Shown here: piece by piece, positions 43,557 through 53,099 of the stretch
How positions within the stretch are numbered: position 1 is the stretch's first letter
Layout: the number at the start of each line of letters is the position of its first letter
Assembly (NCBI RefSeq): GCF_029892065.1
Contig: NZ_CP120374.1
Coordinates: forward strand, 1,674,001 to 1,738,000
Length of the DNA stretch: 64,000 nucleotides
DNA from: Sinorhizobium garamanticum
GTDB taxonomy: Bacteria > Pseudomonadota > Alphaproteobacteria > Rhizobiales > Rhizobiaceae
Reading direction: 5' to 3'
Notes under the pieces: generated by a model
Seen by the model: the letters and a program-made list of their open reading frames with translations, nothing else
Told to the model about the DNA's origin: nothing
Database searches by the model: none
Made by a program: the position numbers and the translations under genes

Positions 43557-44123
43557 TCACGTTCGGCGGATATTTCGCCACCAGTTGTAACCCTGCGCCT
43601 CGCTCGACTCCACCAGAACGTCCTTCTTCGTGTCAAGGCGAGCGGCAACCACGCCGCCACCGGTCGCCGCCTTGCCGGGCTTGGCGAGCAGGTCGTCACG
43701 CCCGATCACCAGGTCGCGCGAGGAAAAACTCGAGAATTCATATTGTTGGCCAAGAGCGATCGCATCCGCCGGACAGGCGTCCTCGCACAACCCGCAGAAC
43801 AGGCATCGGGCCGTGTCGATCTCGAATTTGGCCGGTCGCCGGTTGCCCTTCTCGTCCTCATAGGGAACGACTTCGATGCAGTCGCAGGGACAGATCCGCG
43901 CGCAGAGTTCGCAGGCCACGCACTTGATCTCGCCCTCTTCGTCACGCTTGAGGAAGTGATGCCCGCGATAACGCGAATAGGGCAGCCATTTCTCCTTGTC
44001 CGGGTACTGCATGGTCACGGTTCTGGAGAACATGTAGCCAAGTGTCAGCGCCAGGGCGCTCGACAGATCGGAGAAGAACGCCCAGCCAATCCATGTTCCA
44101 GTTCTGTCCCGTGCGCGCGACAT
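43557..44123 (-). CDS. nuoI: NADH-quinone oxidoreductase subunit I
   Basis: 188 residues. Two 4Fe-4S binding motifs are visible: CVACELCARICPCDCI and CLFCGLCEDACPADAI, the ligands of centres N6a and N6b. FLKRDEEGEIKC precedes the first, as is usual. The gene is on the minus strand, opposite to the other nuo genes, and comes after nuoH with a gap of 116 bases. It has a distinct N-terminus (WIGWAFFSDLSSALALTLGYMF) that probably anchors it to the membrane arm. Confidence 0.93.
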   Translation of the reverse strand: MSRARDRTGTWIGWAFFSDLSSALALTLGYMFSRTVTMQYPDKEKWLPYSRYRGHHFLKRDEEGEIKCVACELCARICPCDCIEVVPYEDEKGNRRPAKFEIDTARCLFCGLCEDACPADAIALGQQYEFSSFSSRDLVIGRDDLLAKPGKAATGGGVVAARLDTKKDVLVESSEAQGYNWWRNIRRT

Positions 44124-44180
44124 CGCCGCCCCGCTGCCGCATGTCTCCTGGATCCGACCGAGGAGAAGATATGCGGCCTT

Positions 44181-44201
44181 TCAAAGTGCTACAGCGACCT
44201 T
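44181..44201. repeat. Fragment of family B repeat in nuoH-nuoI gap
   Basis: TCAAAGTGCTACAGCGACCT at 44181-44200 is the reverse complement of the linker and arm (AGGTCGCTGTAGCACTTTGA) of the full family B elements. Only this half remains. It sits in the short gap between nuoH and nuoI. Confidence 0.6.
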
Positions 44202-44239
44202 GGTTCGTCGGAGACGCTGCAGGGAGCCGCTCCCGGCCC

Positions 44240-45226
44240 CTAGGAGAATACAATACCTGTAATAATTATGTTCGCCATCGACAGAGGAAGCAAGACCTTC
44301 CACCCGATCGCCATCAGCTGGTCGTAGCGATAGCGCGGGAAGGTGAAGCGAAACCACATGAACAGATAGACGAAGAACGCCACCTTGAGCATGAACCAGA
44401 GGAGCGGCGGCAATGGGATCAGCACACCGTTCCAGCCTCCAAAGAACAGGATGACCGAAAGGACCGACACGAGCAGCATGATGACGTATTCGCTGATCAT
44501 GAAGAATGCGAATCGGATGCCGCTGTATTCGGTGTGGAATCCGGCCCCCAGATCGCCTTCCGCTTCCGCCAGGTCGAAGGGAATGCGCTGCGCTTCAGCC
44601 AGCCCCGCAACGAAGAACACGAAGAACCCGACTGGTTGGTAAACGATGTTCCAAACATCGGCCTGAGCCCGGACGATATCCAGAAGGCTCATGGATTGCG
44701 CCAGCATCACCACGCCGATGACAGCGAACCCCATCGGGATCTCGTAGCTGATCATCTGCGCGCAGGTCCTGAGGCTGCCCAGCACCGCATATTTGCTGTT
44801 CGCGGCCCAGCCGCCGAAGATGACGCCATAAACCTCGAGCCCGATCACCGCGAAGACGAAAAGCAACGCCACGTTCATATTGGAAACGTAAAGCGAGATC
44901 TCGTTGCCGAGCACCGAGACGGTCTCGCCGAAGGGGATCGCGACGAACACCACAAAGGGCGGGGCGAGCGCGAGGATCGGCGCCAGCTTAAACAGGAAGC
45001 GGTCGGCTTCGGCCGGGATGTGGTCCTCTTTGGTCAGGAGCTTGATGCCGTCCGCCAACGGTTGCAACAGTCCGTGCCACCCGACGCGCATCGGCCCCAT
45101 CCGTTGCTGCATGTGCCCGGCGATCTTGCGTTCCAGCCAGGTCAGCGGCAAGGGCAAGAGCAGCAGCATCGCGATCAGCAATGCGATCTTGAAGACGATC
45201 ACGCCAAGGGCGACGATAAGTTCCAT
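44240..45226 (-). CDS. nuoH: NADH-quinone oxidoreductase subunit H
   Basis: 328 residues from the ATG at 45224-45226; a GTG at 45256 is an alternative. It is a membrane protein of about eight helices. WLERKIAGHMQQRMGPMRVG and a PFDLAEAEGDLGAGFHTEYSG-type stretch (seen as AQRIPFDLAEAEGDLGAG and FHTEYSGI) are the quinone-cavity signatures. It joins the peripheral and membrane arms. It is transcribed opposite to the A-N genes, upstream of nuoI. Confidence 0.94.
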   Translation of the reverse strand: MELIVALGVIVFKIALLIAMLLLLPLPLTWLERKIAGHMQQRMGPMRVGWHGLLQPLADGIKLLTKEDHIPAEADRFLFKLAPILALAPPFVVFVAIPFGETVSVLGNEISLYVSNMNVALLFVFAVIGLEVYGVIFGGWAANSKYAVLGSLRTCAQMISYEIPMGFAVIGVVMLAQSMSLLDIVRAQADVWNIVYQPVGFFVFFVAGLAEAQRIPFDLAEAEGDLGAGFHTEYSGIRFAFFMISEYVIMLLVSVLSVILFFGGWNGVLIPLPPLLWFMLKVAFFVYLFMWFRFTFPRYRYDQLMAIGWKVLLPLSMANIIITGIVFS

Positions 45227-45305
45227 GTCCGCGGCTTTATCCAACGGTTGAAACACGTGGCCGGATTTTGGCGCCGGCCATGCACTGGCAATCTGCGCGC
45301 TTGTC

Positions 45306-45411
45306 TATTGCATGTTTCCTTAAATCATAGCCGATTTCGGGATAAAAACATGCAGTAATTCAAAGGGCTACAGCGGCCATTGTGCGTCTGAAAGGACGCA
45401 CGGCGCTGTAG
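45306..45411. repeat. Palindromic intergenic repeat, family B (inverse copy)
   Basis: The reverse complement of the 1769-1875 type: TTGCATGTTTCCTTAAATCA/TGATTTAAGGAAACATGC-like outer arms with CGGGATAAAAACATGC, linker TTCAAAGGG, then CTACAGCGGCC/GGCGCTGTAG with internal TGCGTC/GACGCA. It lies upstream of nuoH, so the nuoH-nuoI-CBS block has a family B copy at each end. Confidence 0.8.
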
Positions 45412-45669
45412 CTGCAGGGTACAACGGCGGGGCACGACACACAATGCCACGACAGTTCTGCCGCGGCGGCCTGCGGCATGTCGGCTCCGGGCGTCACCAG
45501 CGCGCGAGAGTCAACGATCCCATAGGCGACTTTTCCCGACAATTTGATCCGGTGCAAGGTCGCGAGGCTGTCGCCGATCTAGGATATAATACCGCGGGTC
45601 ATCGGCCATCGGCGACGAACGCCGGTGGCTTCGAACGGTTCTGAAGGCCCTGACGGGAAGGAGGAGTCC
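45412..45669. other. Intergenic region upstream of the EF-hand gene
   Basis: About 260 bases without a supported gene. GATATAATA near 45583-45591 (AGGATATAATACC) is a good -10-like sequence some 80 bases before the EF-hand start. The -35 is unclear. Nothing else was recognised. Confidence 0.4.
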
Positions 45670-46086
45670 ATGATACCGACTGGATTACTGCGTTCGGCCG
45701 CTGTTGCCGGTCTCATCGCCCTTGGCGCAACTGCTGGCGCTAGTGCGCAAACCACCGAGAGCGAAGAGCGTCGGCCCGAGGCGTCACCCGAAGCGGAGGC
45801 GCAGTCCTCCAGCCCCGAAGGCAGGATGAGGGAAGGCGATCAGCCGCGCGAGCGGGACATGATGGGCCAGGATATGATGGGTAGGGGCATGATGGGGCGC
45901 ATGCCGATGATGGCCATGCGCGGGCACATGATGAAGATAATGTTCGCCATCGCCGATGCGGATGGAGACGGCAGCCTCTCTTTCGATGAGGTGACGGCTA
46001 TCCACAAACGAATCTTCGACAACGTAGATACCAACAAGGACGGCAAGGTTTCTACCGAAGAGATTCAGGCATTCATGCGGTCCTAA
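45670..46086 (+). CDS. Small exported EF-hand calcium-binding protein
   Basis: 138 residues from the ATG at 45670, with GGAGGAG upstream. A signal peptide (LLRSAAVAGLIALGATAGASAQ) is followed by an acidic, Ser/Glu/Pro-rich linker. A Met-rich stretch comes next (RDMMGQDMMGRGMMGRMPMM, about 63-82). The C-terminus has two EF-hand loops: DADGDGSLSFDE and DTNKDGKVSTEE. It is therefore a periplasmic or secreted calcium-binding protein. The repeated methionines could bind copper or silver or take part in partner contacts. It stands alone. Confidence 0.88.
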   Translation: MIPTGLLRSAAVAGLIALGATAGASAQTTESEERRPEASPEAEAQSSSPEGRMREGDQPRERDMMGQDMMGRGMMGRMPMMAMRGHMMKIMFAIADADGDGSLSFDEVTAIHKRIFDNVDTNKDGKVSTEEIQAFMRS

Positions 46087-46235
46087 AGCGCGTCGCGTTC
46101 AATCGGACTCATGCGACGCGCTTTAGGTCCTTGTTTTTATGCATGTCGTTGTCCCAAAACCGCTGCACACTTTTGGGCGACATGCAGGTCACGATGATTT
46201 GGGTCGAAGCGACCCAAAATCCTGAACGTGATCGA
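46085..46235. repeat. Composite palindromic element (family C plus two other modules)
   Basis: Three palindromes in a row. AAAGCGCGTCGC (46085-46096) pairs with GCGACGCGCTTT (46113-46124). Then ATGCATGTCGTTGTCCCAAA...TTTTGGGCGACATGCA (46139-46186). Then TTTGGGTCG-AAG-CGACCCAAA (about 46198-46218) inside ATGATTT...AATCCTGAACGTGATCGA. The first directly follows the EF-hand stop and could serve as a transcript end. The middle one is the family C unit also present, inverted and shortened, between nuoF and nuoG. Confidence 0.8.
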
Positions 46236-46437
46236 GTCTGAAGAGTTAGCGCGGGTGAAAACCGCTCGCGCTTTCCTCATAGCGCGCGGACCGGAAGGAT
46301 GTTCGGTCTTGGCAAGGCATCTCTTGCGGATGGAGCTTTGTCCTCCTTGGTGACCGTCGCTGCCAATTGACGCTTGAAAGGCGGCATGCATTCCGCCCGC
46401 CGATTCCTTTTACGCGTGGCGGAATTGCGATTGGCCT
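46236..46437. other. Intergenic region before the helicase gene
   Basis: About 200 bases between the composite repeat and the 3' end of the convergent helicase gene. No supported gene, repeat or T-run terminator was seen. Confidence 0.4.
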
Positions 46438-48498
46438 CTATTTCCACATGCCGCGCATGCGCGCGGCGACGTCGAGCCGGATCTGCAGAGCGTTGCGCTC
46501 ACCGGTCGTCGGGCTGGCCAGGGGCCATGTTGCGGTCTCGAAGAATTGCAGGAGCGTCGCAGGAATAAAGCGCGTCCGGCTCGCATAGACATGGCGATCG
46601 CCCTGGGCGTGCTGGCCACCGGTGAAGAAGCGCTGCGGGACCACCAGCGTCAGGCTGTCCTTGGCGCGGGTCATCCCGACATAGAGCAGCCGCCGCTCTT
46701 CTTCGAGATCATGCGTCGTCCCAGTTGCGAGGTCAGACGGAATGCAGCCGTCGACCACGTTGAGCATGAAGACGGCGCGCCATTCCTGTCCTTTGGCTGA
46801 ATGAATGGTCGACAGGATCAGATAGTCCTCGTCGAGAAGCGGCACGCCCGCCTGGTCGCTGGTCGCATCCGGTGGATCGAGCGTCAGTTCCGTCAGAAAA
46901 CGTTCGCGGCTCGGATAGCCGGAAGCGATCTGCTCAAGTTGCAGAAGATCGGCCTTCCGTGTCTCGCCGTCCTCGTGGATGCGATCGAGATGCGGCTCGT
47001 ACCAGGTGCGCACCATGGCGATTTCCGCGGGCCACCCGGACCGGCGGAGGCCCTGAAGCAGTTCTACGAGACGCGCCCAGTCGTCCCCGCTCTTGGGCGG
47101 AGAAGGGACCTCGCCGAGCGCCATCAGCGGCTCGGGGTCGGCCGCGATCGCGTCCAGGATCTTGCCGGCGGTTTGTGGCCCGATTCCGGGGAGCATCTGA
47201 AGCAGCCGAAATCCGGCGACGCGGTCACGTGGGTTCTGTGCGAAACGCAGCACCGCGAGCATGTCCTTCACATGGGCCGAGTCGAGGAATTTGAGACCAC
47301 CGAACTTCACGAAGGGGATGTTGCGGCGGGTGAGCTCCACCTCGAGAGGACCGCTGTGGTTCGAGGCGCGAAACAGAACGGCCTGCTGCTTCAAACGCAT
47401 TCCAGTCTCACGGTTGGCGAGGACCTGCTCGACGATATAGTTCGCCTGATCGCTCTCATCCTTGACCGTCAGCAGCTTCGGACGCTCCGCCGACTGTCTG
47501 TCCGTCCAGAGATTCTTGGTGAACCGCTCGCGTGCAAGCTCGATGACGCCATTGGCGGCCGCAAGGATCGTTTGCGTCGAACGGTAGTTCCGATCGAGCG
47601 TGATGACGTCGGCAGGCGGGGAGAACTCCTTCGGAAAATCGAGGATGTTGCGAACGGTCGCCGCCCGAAAGGAATAGATGGACTGCGCGTCGTCGCCGAC
47701 GACCGTCAGGCCGCGCCCGCCGGGCTTCAGCGCCATCAGGACCGAAGACTGCAGCTTGTTGGTGTCCTGGTATTCGTCCACAAGCACATGGTCGAACCGG
47801 CCGCCGATATCGATGGCGAGTGATGGGTCGGTCACCATCTGCTCCCAATAGAGAAGCAGGTCGTCGTAGTCGAGAACGTTCTGCGCCTGCTTGGCTTCGA
47901 CGTATCCGGCGAACAGCGCCTTCAACTGGTCCTCCCAGCCGGAAACCCATGGATACCAATTCCGGAGCACGTCGTTCAGCGGCAGCTGCGAATTCACCGT
48001 CCGCGAGTAGATCGCCAGGCACGTGCCCTTCGTCGGAAACCTGCTTTCGGTCTTCGAGAATCCGAGCTCGTGGCGGACGAGGTTCATCAGGTCGGCGCTG
48101 TCCTCCCGGTCGTGGACGGTGAAATCAACGTTCAGGCCGATCTGTTCGGCATAGATTCTCAGCAGGCGCGCCCCGATGCCGTGAAATGTGCCGGCCCAGG
48201 CGAGGGCGTCCGTCATCACGCCGGAGCCGGCACCAAGTACCTGGGCACAGATGCGCTCGACACGGCGCGACATTTCAGCCGCGGCCCTGCGCGAAAAGGT
48301 CATGAGAAGGATGCGGCGGGGATCTGCTCCATTGACGATCAGGTGAGCGACCCGGTGAGCCAGCGTGTTGGTCTTCCCCGATCCCGCTCCGGCGATAATC
48401 AGCAATGGTCCGCCGACAATGCCGTGGTCCGGTCCGATACCATGTTCGACGGCGCGGCGCTGCCTGTCGTTCAGTTTTTCAAGGTAAGCTGCGCTCAT
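46438..48498 (-). CDS. UvrD/PcrA-type ATP-dependent DNA helicase
   Basis: 686 residues from the ATG at 48496-48498 (GGCAGGCG upstream); upstream in-frame readings pass through a repeat. Superfamily 1 motifs are in order: IIAGAGSGKTNTLAHRV (Walker A), LLMTFSRRAA, DHVLVDEYQDTN (motif II), VVGDDAQSIYSFRAA (motif III), ITLDRNYRST, STIHSAKGQEWRAVF (motif V) and LLYVGMTRAKDSL (motif VI). It unwinds DNA 3' to 5', for repair or for removing proteins from DNA. It is shorter than chromosomal UvrD or AddA, suggesting a paralogue. A LexA-controlled small-gene group lies just upstream on the same strand. Confidence 0.92.
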   Translation of the reverse strand: MSAAYLEKLNDRQRRAVEHGIGPDHGIVGGPLLIIAGAGSGKTNTLAHRVAHLIVNGADPRRILLMTFSRRAAAEMSRRVERICAQVLGAGSGVMTDALAWAGTFHGIGARLLRIYAEQIGLNVDFTVHDREDSADLMNLVRHELGFSKTESRFPTKGTCLAIYSRTVNSQLPLNDVLRNWYPWVSGWEDQLKALFAGYVEAKQAQNVLDYDDLLLYWEQMVTDPSLAIDIGGRFDHVLVDEYQDTNKLQSSVLMALKPGGRGLTVVGDDAQSIYSFRAATVRNILDFPKEFSPPADVITLDRNYRSTQTILAAANGVIELARERFTKNLWTDRQSAERPKLLTVKDESDQANYIVEQVLANRETGMRLKQQAVLFRASNHSGPLEVELTRRNIPFVKFGGLKFLDSAHVKDMLAVLRFAQNPRDRVAGFRLLQMLPGIGPQTAGKILDAIAADPEPLMALGEVPSPPKSGDDWARLVELLQGLRRSGWPAEIAMVRTWYEPHLDRIHEDGETRKADLLQLEQIASGYPSRERFLTELTLDPPDATSDQAGVPLLDEDYLILSTIHSAKGQEWRAVFMLNVVDGCIPSDLATGTTHDLEEERRLLYVGMTRAKDSLTLVVPQRFFTGGQHAQGDRHVYASRTRFIPATLLQFFETATWPLASPTTGERNALQIRLDVAARMRGMWK

Positions 48499-48620
48499 TC
48501 GCCTGCCATGTTCGTTCCGCAATGAGTCCGGCTCAGCACATAGCTGATCGCCGTCGGCAGTGGGTGACGTCAAGCTGAAAAAGGACAAGCGTGGCAAAAG
48601 CCCCCAGCAAATGAACATTT

Positions 48621-48692
48621 CTACGGCGGTGCGCGGCTTTTTAAGACGCACAAAGGTCGCGGGCACACCCCGAATTGCGGCAAACATGCAGC
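48621..48692. repeat. Degenerate family B repeat upstream of the helicase
   Basis: CTACGGCGGTGCGCG..AAGACGCACAAAGGTCGC..CGAATTGCGGCAAACATGCAG follows the family B order but has lost most of the second palindrome. It lies between the helicase and the small zinc-ribbon gene. Confidence 0.5.
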
Positions 48693-48783
48693 GGCCATTG
48701 TTAGAACGGCCGGCTCGGCTCCCTCACCACATTGGGCCACATTCGGCGGATAACGATGCGCACGCACGTTGCCGCTCCCGACC

Positions 48784-49053
48784 TCAATCGCGCGGGAGCC
48801 TGCCGAGCAACAGCTCATTTCCCTCGCCATTTCCGCATCGCCGACATTTCAGCATGCCTGCAATGGCCATCAAGGATGTGCCACCACCGCGCGTTCTGGC
48901 AATCTGACGACGGTCAACTGGAGCCTGATGCCGACACTTCCCGCACCTGGCAACGAGCACATACCATTCGGGCAGCGTCTCCAAGGTGGAGGCGGATTCT
49001 GCGGTATCCCCGCGCGGTGCCAGGTCGATTCCCCGCCGATGCCGCATCGTCAT
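48784..49053 (-). CDS. Small zinc-ribbon-like hypothetical protein
   Basis: 89 residues if the ATG at 49051-49053 is used, but no ribosome-binding site is visible there. The second half (LPEWYVLVARCGKCRHQAPV, then LKCRRCGNGEGNELLLGRLP) has two CxxC knuckles about 35 residues apart, as in small zinc-ribbon proteins. It could be a nucleic-acid-binding or protein-interaction module. It follows two small genes on the same strand downstream of a LexA-type promoter, and ends about 285 bases before the helicase. Confidence 0.6.
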   Translation of the reverse strand: MTMRHRRGIDLAPRGDTAESASTLETLPEWYVLVARCGKCRHQAPVDRRQIARTRGGGTSLMAIAGMLKCRRCGNGEGNELLLGRLPRD

Positions 49054-49056
49054 TCA

Positions 49057-49239
49057 TCAAGGCTTGGCCGCCATCCGCGCGGCAATCCGCGGCTGCTGCG
49101 CGAGTAAGCCGCCGGCGGCGCAGGTGTCTGCAATCTGCAAGGAAAGTTGCGACCGCGGCCTTTGCATCCTCATCGTGCCTGCCGGGATCGCTTCGACCTG
49201 CTGTCCGCGACAACTGCTTCTTCGGCTTCCCGGATACAC
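49057..49239 (-). CDS. Possible small basic protein
   Basis: 60 residues from a GTG at 49237-49239, rich in Arg/Ala/Gln, with no recognised motif and no strong ribosome-binding site. It fills the space between the LexA-linked small gene and the zinc-ribbon gene on the same strand (5- and 4-base spacing). It is reported only because of its place; it could be non-coding or the 5' part of a broken gene. Confidence 0.3.
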   Translation of the reverse strand: MYPGSRRSSCRGQQVEAIPAGTMRMQRPRSQLSLQIADTCAAGGLLAQQPRIAARMAAKP

Positions 49240-49243
49240 GAGC

Positions 49244-49420
49244 TTAACTGTCCAGATTGAGCGAAAGCTGCACGCCGCCGCGCTTCAGCGCGGGCAGGGG
49301 CGGGGTCAGTTGAATCCGCCCGAAAATCTGTCTCCGCCGTTCTTCCTCGCGCTCTCGCCGGACGCGAGACGCAGCGACGACGGCCATGGCGCGGTTTATG
49401 ACTTCTTCGGTATGGGTCAT
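49244..49420 (-). CDS. Small protein under a LexA-type promoter
   Basis: 58 residues from the ATG at 49418-49420, which has GGAGG seven bases upstream, a much better start than the upstream ATG at 49441. The sequence is helical and strongly charged in the middle (SRVRREREEERRRQIFGRIQ), ending in PPLPALKRGGVQLSLNLDS. No family was recognised. The promoter (49445-49473) carries a LexA box, so it is probably DNA-damage induced, first in a possible run of three small genes. Confidence 0.7.
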   Translation of the reverse strand: MTHTEEVINRAMAVVAASRVRREREEERRRQIFGRIQLTPPLPALKRGGVQLSLNLDS

Positions 49421-49435
49421 GATAATCCTCCGAAT

Positions 49436-49473
49436 GTTCACGTTATGTTCTCATTCGGGCACCGCGTTGTCAA
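49436..49473 (-). promoter_or_regulatory. Promoter with alphaproteobacterial LexA (SOS) box
   Basis: On the minus strand: -35 TTGACA (49468-49473), a 17-base spacer and a -10 GAACAT (49445-49450). Overlapping the -10 is GAAC-ATAACGT-GAAC (49436-49450), exactly the direct-repeat GAAC-N7-GAAC that LexA of rhizobia and other alphaproteobacteria binds. The start codon of the small gene lies 16 bases beyond the box. Confidence 0.8.
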
Positions 49474-49597
49474 GCTCCGTCTAAAAGGCCTCGTGAGTGC
49501 TTCGTGATGGCGAACCGGGCACCTCAGGTTGCCGATTCAATGGAATTGTGGTTCGGATTTTCTCAGCTGGGTTGGTGGCGTGCTCAACCCGAAGCGT

Positions 49598-49620
49598 GGT
49601 CCCGGCGAATTGCCGGGACC
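49598..49620. repeat. Stem-loop downstream of katG
   Basis: GGTCCCGGC-GAATT-GCCGGGACC: a nine-base-pair perfect stem about 50 bases beyond the katG stop. It lacks a T-run on either strand, so it is more likely a transcript-stabilising or factor-dependent end than a simple terminator. Confidence 0.6.
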
Positions 49621-49671
49621 CGTATTTGCGTACCGACCCCTTACGTGCGGAAACGGCGGCTTCGGCCAGGA

Positions 49672-52137
<2,466 letters not shown>

Positions 52138-53049
52138 ATGATCAATTTCACACTCAAGCAGCTTCGCTATTTCGAGGCATTGGCACGATACGGCCATTTC
52201 GGGCGCGCGGCGGATGCCTGCGCGATCTCTCAGCCCGCATTGTCGGTGCAGATCAAGGAACTGGAGCAAGCGCTGGGCACGGAGCTGTTTGAAAGAGGCG
52301 CGCGTCAGGTGCGGCTCAGCAGCTTCGGAGAAGTGCTTGCCCAGCGCGTGCGCGACATCCTGCGTTCCGTCGATGAAATCGGAGACCTGGCGCGCGCCTC
52401 GCAGGACCGTCTGGCGGGACGGCTGCGGATCGGCGTCATCCCGACGGTCGCACCCTACCTGCTGCCTCGGATAATAGGCAATCTCACCCGCGTGTATGAA
52501 GGGCTCGATATCAACGTGCGCGAGACGCTGACGTCGAAGCTGGTTCAGGACCTGTTGGAGGGTCGGCTCGACACGGCCATTGTGGCGCTGCCGATATCCG
52601 AACCGTCCTTGACCGAGGTTGCGCTGTTCGAGGAGAATTTCGTGCTGGTTCGGTCGGATGAGGATGAGGGAAAGCCGGTGCCCGGTCGCGAAAGATTGCG
52701 TGAAATGCGGCTGCTTCTCCTGGAGGAGGGGCATTGCTTTCGCGATCAGGCCCTGTCGTTCTGCAATATGCGCTCGGCGCTGCCGCGGGAATTGCTGGAC
52801 GGTAGCTCTCTATCCACGCTGGTTCAAATGGTCAGCGCCGGCATCGGTGTTACTCTGATCCCGGAAATGGCCGTGCCGGTGGAAACGCGCTCGGCGTCCG
52901 TGTCTGTTGCCCGCTTCGAGAATCCCCAGCCCTCGCGCACAATCGGCATGATCTGGCGCAAGACGAGCCCCTTGGCCAAACAGCTCCTGCAGATTTCGGA
53001 AGTCGTTCGTCAGTCCGCGGGCACGATGCAGGCGAGCAGCGAAATCTGA
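52138..53049 (+). CDS. oxyR: OxyR-type peroxide-sensing LysR regulator
   Basis: 303 residues, normal for OxyR. The N-terminal winged helix (TLKQLRYFEALARYGHFGRAA, given here as LRYFEALARYGHFGRAAD) is typical of LysR proteins. The two peroxide-sensing cysteines are present in EEGHCFRDQALSFC (about C200 and C209), with the eight-residue spacing of the OxyR disulfide switch. With katG divergent from it, the role as peroxide regulator is well supported. Confidence 0.94.
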   Translation: MINFTLKQLRYFEALARYGHFGRAADACAISQPALSVQIKELEQALGTELFERGARQVRLSSFGEVLAQRVRDILRSVDEIGDLARASQDRLAGRLRIGVIPTVAPYLLPRIIGNLTRVYEGLDINVRETLTSKLVQDLLEGRLDTAIVALPISEPSLTEVALFEENFVLVRSDEDEGKPVPGRERLREMRLLLLEEGHCFRDQALSFCNMRSALPRELLDGSSLSTLVQMVSAGIGVTLIPEMAVPVETRSASVSVARFENPQPSRTIGMIWRKTSPLAKQLLQISEVVRQSAGTMQASSEI

Positions 53050-53099
53050 TCTCTTTGCGGCGGAATGCCCGGCCGGAATTAGCGGCCGGGCATAGGAGA

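Noticed and set aside
48560..48907. Plus-strand frame crossing the repeat upstream of the helicase
   Set aside because: It runs through a degenerate family B repeat and opposite the zinc-ribbon gene; no coding features.
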